The position numbers and the translations under genes were made by a program. A DNA stretch of 64,000 bases from Sphingomonas hylomeconis (GTDB lineage Bacteria > Pseudomonadota > Alphaproteobacteria > Sphingomonadales > Sphingomonadaceae). The notes beneath the pieces are model-generated. The model saw only the letters and a program-made list of their open reading frames with translations, searched no databases and had not been told where the DNA came from. Each line of letters opens with the position of its first letter. The stretch's first letter is position 1. Location of the stretch: positions 1-64,000 of the forward strand of contig NZ_JANQBK010000001.1 in assembly GCF_025370105.1 (NCBI RefSeq), given 5' to 3'. This document shows, in pieces, positions 17,967 to 24,102 of the stretch.

Positions 17967-18929
17967 ATGGCCCGCCTCTTAACCCGCCCCTTCACCCGCG
18001 CCCAGGCGCTGCAGAACGCCGCCTTCCTCGCCGAGCTGCGCCGCACCGGCAACGCGCGCGACGCCGCCCGCACGCTCGGCGTCCACCGCGCCACCTTCAC
18101 CAGACGCCGCGCCAAACACCCCGCCTTCGCCGCCGACTGGGACGCCGCCCTCGCGATCGCCAGCGCCGCGCTACATCCTCCCCCACCGGGGGAGGGGGAC
18201 CATTTGCCCCTTCCGGCAAATGGTGGAGGGGCCGTGCCGCAAAAGACCCCCTCACCACAGCCAGAACCCCGCCCAACCCGCACGAAATCCGGCCGCCTCC
18301 AGCTCCGCCGCGCGAGCCCCGGCCGCCTCACCCGCGCCGCCGAACAGGCCTTCCTCGCCGCGCTCTCCGCCACCGCCAACATCCGCCTCTCCGCCGCCGC
18401 CGCCGGCTTCACCCACAGCGCCTTCTATCAGCGCCGCAAGCAAAGCCCCGCCTTCGCGCGCGAATGGCAACTGGCGCTGGAGCAGGGCTATGACCGCGTC
18501 GAGGATGCGCTGCTCGCCAGCCTCAGCCCGCACGCGCACGCCGACGATGCCTGGCGCCACAACGAGCCGCCCGCCATGCCGGCCATGACCAGCGATCAGG
18601 CGCTGCAATTGCTGTACCTCCACCAGAAGGAAGCCCGGCTCGAGGCCGAGCCAGCCCATATCAGGCGCCGCCGCGGCGAATCCTCCGAGGCGCATGCCTA
18701 TCGCCTCGCCGCAATGTACCACGCGCAACAGGCGCGCGACCGCGAGGCGTTCCGCGTCGCCGAGGCCGCCCGCACGGAAGCCGCCGCCCGCTCCCCACAC
18801 GAGCCGTCCGCGCCGCTGCTCCCGGCGCTGGATCAGGTGACGGGGTGGAGCAAGGCGAGCGGGCGCGCGGCGTATGATGAGGGCAGGGCGTTGTTCGGGG
18901 GGTGGCGATTGGGGCGGAAGCGCACGTGA
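17967..18929 (+). CDS. HTH-repeat protein of unknown role, interrupted in frame by a palindromic repeat
   Basis: A 320-residue protein with two related helix-turn-helix-like units: AAFLAELRRTGNARDAARTLGV followed by F-RRR-KHPAFAADWDAAL (about 15-70), and QAFLAALSATANIRLSAAAAGF followed by F-QRRKQSPAFAREWQLAL (about 130-180). The pattern recalls terminase small-subunit-like HTH proteins, but no phage genes are nearby. Between the two units lies a Pro/Gly stretch encoded by a palindromic repeat (18178-18231). The C-terminal 39 codons are duplicated downstream (19165-19283). The ATG at 17967 is preferred over TTG 17931 because of GCGGGA upstream. Confidence 0.65.
   Translation: MARLLTRPFTRAQALQNAAFLAELRRTGNARDAARTLGVHRATFTRRRAKHPAFAADWDAALAIASAALHPPPPGEGDHLPLPANGGGAVPQKTPSPQPEPRPTRTKSGRLQLRRASPGRLTRAAEQAFLAALSATANIRLSAAAAGFTHSAFYQRRKQSPAFAREWQLALEQGYDRVEDALLASLSPHAHADDAWRHNEPPAMPAMTSDQALQLLYLHQKEARLEAEPAHIRRRRGESSEAHAYRLAAMYHAQQARDREAFRVAEAARTEAAARSPHEPSAPLLPALDQVTGWSKASGRAAYDEGRALFGGWRLGRKRT
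18178..18231. repeat. Palindromic repeat unit inside a coding sequence
   Basis: Two hairpins in series: CTCCCCC-acc-GGGGGAG (18178-18194) and CCATTTGCC/GGCAAATGG (18200-18208 and 18215-18223), ending GTGGAGGGG. The 54 bases equal 18 codons, so the frame of the HTH gene is kept. The same unit design (CTCCCC hairpin, GGGGACCA, stem, TGGTGGAGGGG) occurs twice, inverted, in murD at 62544-62681. Confidence 0.85.
18811..18929 (+). repeat. 119-bp direct repeat, copy 1 (3' end of HTH gene)
   Basis: This segment, which encodes the last 39 codons and stop of the HTH gene, recurs at 19165-19283 with the same length and six mismatches by eye (about 95% identity). The copies are 354 bases apart, start to start. 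Confidence 0.9.
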
Positions 18930-19057
18930 TAGACGCGATGCGTACGCTGCGACCGCGCGTTATAGGCCCGGTTGGAAGGGGCGGGGCAGGCGGCCGGGGT
19001 ACGGCGGCGGCTGGCGCGGTAGCGCGTCGACGCCGCAGGTTAGCCCACCTCAGACCC

Positions 19058-19134
19058 GTCACCCCGGCCTTGAGCCGGGGTCCCGCTTCTTGGCTAGCGA
19101 AAGGAGTGGGACCCCGGGTCAAGCCCGGGGTGAC
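19058..19134. repeat. REP-type palindromic element
   Basis: Bounded by GTCACCCCGG and CCGGGGTGAC with internal arms TTGAGCCGGGGTCCC and GGGACCCCGGGTCAA. It lies between the two 119-bp direct repeat copies. The string GGGGTGACGATAGGG at 19127-19141 recurs exactly at 21984-21998 on the other side of the AT-rich gene. The whole stretch 18930-19494 has no convincing gene. Confidence 0.85.
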
Positions 19135-19164
19135 GATAGGGGGGCACCATTCATGCCGTTCCCG

Positions 19165-19283
19165 CGCCGCTGCTTCCGGCGCTGGATCAGGTGAAGGGCT
19201 GGAGCAAGGCGAGCGGGCGGGCGGCGTATGATGAGGGCAGGGCGCTGTTCGGCGGGTGGCGATTGGGGCGGAAGCGCACGTGA
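19165..19283 (+). repeat. 119-bp direct repeat, copy 2 (orphan gene fragment)
   Basis: Downstream duplicate of 18811-18929 including the TGA. It has no start codon or promoter of its own that I can see and is best read as a gene fragment left by duplication. Confidence 0.88.
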
Positions 19284-19303
19284 TGAGCGAAAGGCTCATC
19301 ACG
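19279..19303 (+). terminator. Perfect hairpin after the duplicated fragment
   Basis: CGTGATGAGC (19279-19288) pairs perfectly with GCTCATCACG (19294-19303) across a 5-base loop. There is no T-tract. It may end transcription of the repeat region before the AT-rich gene. Confidence 0.5.
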
Positions 19304-19494
19304 AGACGCTGAACGCCCGGCCGGCGCGCCGCGCGACCGACGACGCGGGCTTTGCCCGCGGCGGGTGAGGGCACTACTGCTGCTGAGAACGCCGGGGAAT
19401 GCCGCGCCACTTTTACCCCTCGAAGCAAATGTAGCAGATACGCAAGGTATCGTGAAGCATTGTATCGAGCAATTAACACCTCTAACGTTCTCGA

Positions 19495-21069
19495 ATGGCA
19501 TGGAATGACATCAAGCGCGAGCTGGACAGCAGCATACACGATCACGCCGGCGAGATAACCTTCCGAGCGGCGGCACGAGCCGTTACGCAGCTCGCCACCA
19601 ACTTTTCATATACTCGTTTATCTAAAGAGAACAACTCTAGGGATGTCCTGGCGCTATTTAGAGGTTTGTTGGTTGCCCGCGTTGTGCTTGATAGACCCGA
19701 TGAGTCTGCGGTACGTTCGGCTGTTTATTCTTTAGCAAAAATGCAGCTATTCAACAGTAGTCCAAGTGCAATATCGAAAGCAGTAATTGGATCTTTGAAT
19801 ACTTCGCTTCCAGTTTCTCGCAACAAAAAAATGGAAAGTGTACGAAAGTCGCTTCAAGCCGCTTCAGACATGATGGAGAATAATAAGTCTGGCTTTTTAA
19901 AGGAAGATGTAGCCAAGTTCCATATTGATATTTGGGATACTGCTTCGGCGGACTTTGAAAACTTGGAGCGTGGTATAAGGCTTAAGCCTCCTTTAGATGC
20001 AAATTATATTGAGTCTCCACAGTGGAAACGCCTAGAGGATCATCTTGTTGCATTTGATGAATCTTGGGAGCCTTGGCTTTTATGGTTACGATTTCGTCTT
20101 TTTGGCATTGTTACTGAAGATATTCCTCCCAATGCGTGGCCTCGTATCGAGCAAAAGATAGCGGCTCGTCCCAACGAATTTTGGAATAGGGATGAGACCT
20201 CTGTAAATGTCGATGTTGCAAATATAATAATTGAAACGGTTGATGAGCTTCTTGAAGAAGATATAGAAAAAGGGCAGATCGAGTTTGGCCTGACATTCTA
20301 CGTCAACAGTGAGCAGAAAATAGATCTGCAACAAAATCGATTTGATAGCGATGAGCTTATTAAGGGATCTATTCTGGCTGAAGTCATTCGGTTAGATAAT
20401 GAACTAATCAAATCGTCAGAGGGCAATAGCACTGCTAGGCTACATGATACCGCTAAGGGTTATGCGGCAGTATTTTCAGATGGCCACTGGAAAGATGATG
20501 CCTTATTGGTAATGCGCGGCGATGCGTTGCGGAATGAGTTGCTGTTCCAGAACAATCCGGATAATGACTCGGATATTTCGCCATTTCCACAATCAACACT
20601 TTTAATTCTTGAGAGAACTGTACGTTGCCATAACGTGCTAGTTAATAGTCATTCGTCACTATCCAAGATCGACAAAATGCTTTCGGCTTCGGGAACTCCC
20701 CTTAGTGATCTCAGCATCAATAAACTCAAGGACATTGTAAAGACAGCTGAGCAAGAACTAATATTAACTGCAAAGGCAAAAGCAGCGTTGAACATCGCGT
20801 TAGATGATTCTGTGACATCAACTAAGCCCATAACCAATCATAAGATGATTGACGCAACCGTAGGAAACATGGCCCGGGCAGCGATATCGTTTTTGTGGCG
20901 TAATAAGAAAAGTATATCGATAACCTCTCTGGCAGCTTCAACCTACACTATTGGTCACTGGGTGATAGCGAACGAATCGCTACTCTTGAGTTATTTTGCA
21001 AAAAATCCTATAATGTCGTTGGCACTCAAGAGAATACTTGGAATACTTCATAATTTGCCATTGCTCTAG
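19495..21069 (+). CDS. AT-rich orphan gene, unknown function, possible C-terminal membrane segment
   Basis: A 524-residue protein I do not recognise. Codon use is strikingly unlike its neighbours (frequent A/T third positions, AAT, ATA and TTA codons). The AT-rich stretch runs from about 19385 to 21170, which points to recent transfer. Most of the protein looks soluble and alpha-helical with charged, Leu-rich segments (about 100-430); one weakly hydrophobic stretch follows a KKS basic cluster (about residues 473-500, SISITSLAASTYTIGHWVI). No nuclease, ATPase, TIR, PIN or protease motif was seen. The ATG at 19495 has no clear Shine-Dalgarno site; a nearby alternative start cannot be excluded. 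The stand-alone, repeat-flanked, base-composition-shifted setting is typical of accessory (for example defence) genes, but no function should be assigned. Confidence 0.7.
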   Translation: MAWNDIKRELDSSIHDHAGEITFRAAARAVTQLATNFSYTRLSKENNSRDVLALFRGLLVARVVLDRPDESAVRSAVYSLAKMQLFNSSPSAISKAVIGSLNTSLPVSRNKKMESVRKSLQAASDMMENNKSGFLKEDVAKFHIDIWDTASADFENLERGIRLKPPLDANYIESPQWKRLEDHLVAFDESWEPWLLWLRFRLFGIVTEDIPPNAWPRIEQKIAARPNEFWNRDETSVNVDVANIIIETVDELLEEDIEKGQIEFGLTFYVNSEQKIDLQQNRFDSDELIKGSILAEVIRLDNELIKSSEGNSTARLHDTAKGYAAVFSDGHWKDDALLVMRGDALRNELLFQNNPDNDSDISPFPQSTLLILERTVRCHNVLVNSHSSLSKIDKMLSASGTPLSDLSINKLKDIVKTAEQELILTAKAKAALNIALDDSVTSTKPITNHKMIDATVGNMARAAISFLWRNKKSISITSLAASTYTIGHWVIANESLLLSYFAKNPIMSLALKRILGILHNLPLL

Positions 21070-21313
21070 CACGCTATTCCGAAAACTAGCGTCTTTTTGA
21101 ATAGGTAGTTCAAACAATCTGAGGCCCTTACCTCCCGCGTATCCCCGCGCTGCCGACGCAGGATTATTATACATTTGGCAAGATCTGTACTATTGCGCGC
21201 GCCTCTTCATCTCTGCGTAGCACGTCACGACCGTCCAATGATCCGCTTACGGATATGTCCAGAACAGCAAAATGAGCACTTGGCAAAATAAGACGTTGCT
21301 CGATAAGCCTTGG

Positions 21314-21598
21314 CTATCGAAGTCTGGCGATGATCGCCTCGACGCCCTCGGGATCAACCGCAATCATTCGCAGCAGCGTGGCTGACCCCGCATCCGACTG
21401 ACGCCGCTGCCGTTCCCAGTCGCGCACCGTGCCGATCGGGAAGTGGTAGGTGCGGGCGAAGGCATCCTGCGTCAGCTTCGTCGCGGCGCGCACGGTGCGG
21501 ACGTCCACGGTGGAAACCTGGCCGCGCGTCTCGTCGCCATCCGCGAAGGCAATGGCGTCTGCGAGGCCGGCGGCGATCTTGTCAAAGGCGCTTTTCAT
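21314..21598 (-). CDS. Helix-turn-helix (XRE/NadS-like) protein, antitoxin-type
   Basis: A 94-residue protein: an N-terminal helix (MKSAFDKIAAGLADAIAFA), then a VDVRTVRAATKLTQDAFARTY helix-turn-helix with IGTVRDWERQRR, a layout seen in HigA/NadS-type antitoxins. The ATG at 21598 is chosen because the open frame upstream is rich in Pro/Leu and lacks family features. In these systems a RelE/HigB-like toxin normally sits directly upstream on the same strand. I found none in 21599-21780, so the gene may be an orphan or a decayed pair. Confidence 0.7.
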   Translation of the reverse strand: MKSAFDKIAAGLADAIAFADGDETRGQVSTVDVRTVRAATKLTQDAFARTYHFPIGTVRDWERQRRQSDAGSATLLRMIAVDPEGVEAIIARLR

Positions 21599-21780
21599 CG
21601 CCGTTTCCGAAAAAATGCCCGGGAATGGCCGCAGACGTAGAGGCAGTAGGGAAAATCCAAGACGTAAATACGGGTATGGCGGTAGCGCGGCAAGGCCGAG
21701 ACCTCCGCCAAAGTCGTTGCAAGGATTCCCTAGTTCGCCACGGCGGACTTGTTCGGCAGCTATCTGCGCCGACCATAGGT

Positions 21781-21876
21781 CGTCATCCCCGCGCAGGCGG
21801 GGATCCATACTGGCGGGCTTCGCGGCTGGAATCGCATCGCTAGAGCTTATGGATCCCCGCCGGCGCGGGGATGACG
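21781..21876. repeat. Inverted pair of GTCATCCCCGC repeats
   Basis: CGTCATCCCCGC (21781-21792) mirrors GCGGGGATGACG (21865-21876), with inner arms GGGGATCCATA and TATGGATCCCC. This is two head-to-head copies of a short intergenic repeat of a sequence class common in many proteobacterial genomes. Confidence 0.88.
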
Positions 21877-21964
21877 GCGGGATACATATGGCGCGGTACA
21901 GGCGCCGACTTCTTCCGGGGGCTGCCGATCCGCAAACATGCAACGCGCGGACGTTGCGGCACAG

Positions 21965-21998
21965 CGGACCCCGGAACGGGTCCGGGGTGACGATAGGG
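21965..21998. repeat. REP-type element sharing 15 bases with the one at 19058-19134
   Basis: CGGACCC/GGGTCCG hairpin (21965-21971 and 21978-21984, 6-base loop) followed by GGGGTGACGATAGGG (21984-21998). The same 15 bases occur at 19127-19141, so related repeats bracket the AT-rich gene and the HTH gene. Confidence 0.8.
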
Positions 21999-22115
21999 TC
22001 TGCAGGGGCGCCGGAAAGGCAGGTGGCGTTTGCCTGGCGGACGCGGGCAAAGCCCGCGTCATGACGTCGGACGGGTTCGGCGGGGCCGACCCGCCGTCCG
22101 GTCGGGCGTCGTCTC

Positions 22116-22137
22116 AGGATTAGCTTGCGCTAATCCT
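22116..22137 (-). terminator. Stem-loop downstream of secE-nusG
   Basis: AGGATTAGC (22116-22124) pairs with GCTAATCCT (22129-22137) across a 4-base loop, 27 bases past the nusG stop. A second hairpin GTAAGGC/GCCTTAC (22151-22167) overlaps the stop codon itself. Together they probably end the secE-nusG transcript. Confidence 0.65.
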
Positions 22138-22163
22138 GTGCGATCGCTGCGTAAGGCTGCGCC

Positions 22164-22700
22164 TTACTTGGCTCGCTCGACTTGCTCGAACTCCAGTTCA
22201 ACCGGCGTAGCACGCCCGAAGATCGACACGCTGACCTTGACGCGGCTGCGGTCGAAATCGAGTTCCTCGACGATGCCGTTGAAGCTCGCGAACGGGCCGT
22301 CGAGCACCTTCACGGCGTCGCCGATCTCGTAATCGACCTTCATCTTCTGCTTCGGCGCCGCGGCGGCCTCTTCCTTGCTGTTCAGCATGCGCGCGGCCTC
22401 GGCCTCGCTGATCGGCTGGGGCTTGCCCATGCTGCCGAGGAAGCCGGTGACCTTCGGCGTGTTCTTGACGAGGTGATAGACGTCGTCGTTCATGTTCAGC
22501 TTGGCGAGCACATAGCCCGGCATGAACTTGCGCTCGACGGCGATCTTCTTGCCGCGGCGCGCCTCGGTGATCGTCTCGGTCGGCACTTCGATCTGCTCGA
22601 CCAGCTGCTCGAGCCCCATGCGGGTCGCCTCGGCCATGATCGCGTCGCGGACCTTGCCCTCGAAGCCGGAATAAGCGTGAATGATGTACCAGCGCGACAT
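22164..22700 (-). CDS. nusG: Transcription termination/antitermination factor NusG
   Basis: A 178-residue protein with the NGN domain (RWYIIHAYSGFEGKV at the start, KFMPGYVLAKL near 60) and a C-terminal KOW domain (GDAVKVLDGPFASFNGIVEELD). NusG binds RNA polymerase, suppresses pausing and links it to Rho or to ribosomal S10. It follows secE by 4 bases, the usual pair. The pair lies on the minus strand about 13 kb from rplJL, not next to rplKA. Confidence 0.98.
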   Translation of the reverse strand: MSRWYIIHAYSGFEGKVRDAIMAEATRMGLEQLVEQIEVPTETITEARRGKKIAVERKFMPGYVLAKLNMNDDVYHLVKNTPKVTGFLGSMGKPQPISEAEAARMLNSKEEAAAAPKQKMKVDYEIGDAVKVLDGPFASFNGIVEELDFDRSRVKVSVSIFGRATPVELEFEQVERAK

Positions 22701-22704
22701 GATC

Positions 22705-22908
22705 TCAACCCTTGGTAGCGAGCGACAGCAGCAACTTCACGATCCCGTCGAACATCTTGTCGATGCCGAAGAAGAAGATCGCCAGGATCGTCGTCATGAT
22801 CATCACCATCACGCCGGTCATCACCGTTTCCTTGCGGCTCGGCCACACGACCTTCTTGGTCTCGGCCTGGACCTGACGGATGAACTCGATCGGTGTCGTC
22901 TTCGCCAC
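22705..22908 (-). CDS. secE: Preprotein translocase subunit SecE
   Basis: A 67-residue one-helix SecE as usual in alphaproteobacteria. The conserved amphipathic segment FIRQVQAETKKVVWPSRKE (about 9-27) precedes a membrane helix (about 30-50). SecE clamps SecY in the SecYEG channel. It is co-transcribed with nusG. The 168-base region upstream (22909-23076) holds its promoter and no gene; the tRNA-Trp that often precedes secE is instead at 32411-32487. Confidence 0.97.
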   Translation of the reverse strand: MAKTTPIEFIRQVQAETKKVVWPSRKETVMTGVMVMIMTTILAIFFFGIDKMFDGIVKLLLSLATKG

Positions 22909-23076
22909 GTTGCTGGTACCCGTTTGCTAAAATGCCCGCATCAACGAGGCAGAGGCCGCCGACCGGGTCCGCTGAAGGAACCGGCGAAAGTCTCATCCTC
23001 GCTATCGGATGGGCAATGCATCTAGCGACGTGGGGGGACGAACGCAAGCGCGCGGTCGCGGGCGCCCCCCCGCGGC

Positions 23077-24102
23077 TCAGCCCGCGGCGCTGCCCCAGGC
23101 GCTGGCGTCCAGGAACGCCGCGACATTGTCGCCGAGCTCGGCGGTGGCATAGCCGCCCTCCATCACGATCACGCTCGGCACGTCGAGCGCCGCCAGCCGC
23201 GCCGCCAGCCGGGTGAAATCGTCCCGCTGCAACGCGAAATGCGAGATCGGGTCACCGGCATAGGTGTCCGCCCCGAACGACACGACCAGCAGCCGCGTGC
23301 CATAGGCCGCGATCGCCGCCAGCGCGCGGTCCAGCGCGGGCTGATAGCCGGCCCAGTCGGTGCCGCGCGGCAGCGGCAGGTTCAGCGTCGTGCCTACCCC
23401 TGCGCCGATCCCCGTCTCGTCGGCATGGCCCCAGTAGAAGGGGTAGTCCGTCGCCGGATCGGCGTGGATCGAGACGAACAGCATGTCCGCGTCTTCGGCG
23501 AAGATGTCCTGCGTGCCGTTGCCGTGATGATAGTCGACGTCGAGGATCGCGACCGGGCCGAGCCCCTGCCGGCGCGCCTCCGCCGCGACGATCGCGGCAT
23601 TGTTGAGATGGCAATAGCCGCCGAGATAGTCGGCGCCGGCATGGTGGCCGGGCGGGCGGCACAGGGCGAAGGCGGCGCGCTGCCCGTCGGCCACCGCGTC
23701 CAGCGCGGTCAGCGCGGTCTGCGCCGACCAATAGGCCGCGCTCCAGCTGTCGGCGGTGATCGGCGTGCCCCCGTCATAGCTGTAGCGCCCGAGCCGCGCG
23801 TCGATCCGCGTGAGATCGAGATTGCGGCGGCGCACCACCGGCCAGGTATAGCCGATCGCATCGCCCTCGCGCCCGGCCGCGATCCAGTCGCGATGCGCCA
23901 CCTGCAGGAAATCGAGATAGGCCGCGTCGTGCACCGCGGCGAGCGGCGCCATGCCGTGGTCGCGCGCCGCGCTGGTCGGGCCGACTGCCGAGAGGATCGT
24001 CGCCGCGCGCGCGGGCGTCTCGTTATAGTCGGTCCAGCCGCCATTGTGCAGCTCGAGCTTCGGGGCATGCGCCAGCTGGCGCGGATCGAATGTGGTGATC
24101 AT
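23077..24102 (-). CDS. Acetylpolyamine amidohydrolase-like (histone deacetylase superfamily)
   Basis: A 341-residue zinc hydrolase of the arginase/deacetylase fold. Signatures: CRPPGHHAG (148-156), the active-site His pair; DVDYHHGNGTQDIF (188-201), with zinc ligands Asp190 and His192; FGADTYAGDP near 275; and a final EGGYA loop. The YCHLNNAA segment fits bacterial acetylpolyamine amidohydrolases, which remove acetyl groups from N-acetyl polyamines and some acetyl-lysines. The ATG at 24102 overlaps the peptidase stop (ATGA, 24099-24102), so the two are translationally coupled. Confidence 0.85.
   Translation of the reverse strand: MITTFDPRQLAHAPKLELHNGGWTDYNETPARAATILSAVGPTSAARDHGMAPLAAVHDAAYLDFLQVAHRDWIAAGREGDAIGYTWPVVRRRNLDLTRIDARLGRYSYDGGTPITADSWSAAYWSAQTALTALDAVADGQRAAFALCRPPGHHAGADYLGGYCHLNNAAIVAAEARRQGLGPVAILDVDYHHGNGTQDIFAEDADMLFVSIHADPATDYPFYWGHADETGIGAGVGTTLNLPLPRGTDWAGYQPALDRALAAIAAYGTRLLVVSFGADTYAGDPISHFALQRDDFTRLAARLAALDVPSVIVMEGGYATAELGDNVAAFLDASAWGSAAG

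Larger units (their letters stand above)
21599..22115. other. Repeat-rich intergenic stretch, no gene seen
   Basis: No convincing gene on either strand. It holds two palindromic elements (21781-21876 and 21965-21998). The open frames that cross it translate the repeats and look like by-products of their GC content. Confidence 0.6.

Noticed and set aside
19352..19558. 68-codon open frame before the AT-rich gene
   Set aside because: No domain, crosses the composition boundary and is out of frame with the main gene.
20980..21174. 64-codon minus-strand open frame at the end of the AT-rich gene
   Set aside because: Mostly antisense to the main gene and without recognisable features.
19058..22000. 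CRISPR array
   Set aside because: The repeats are palindromic, irregularly spaced and few; there are no equal-length spacers and no cas genes.
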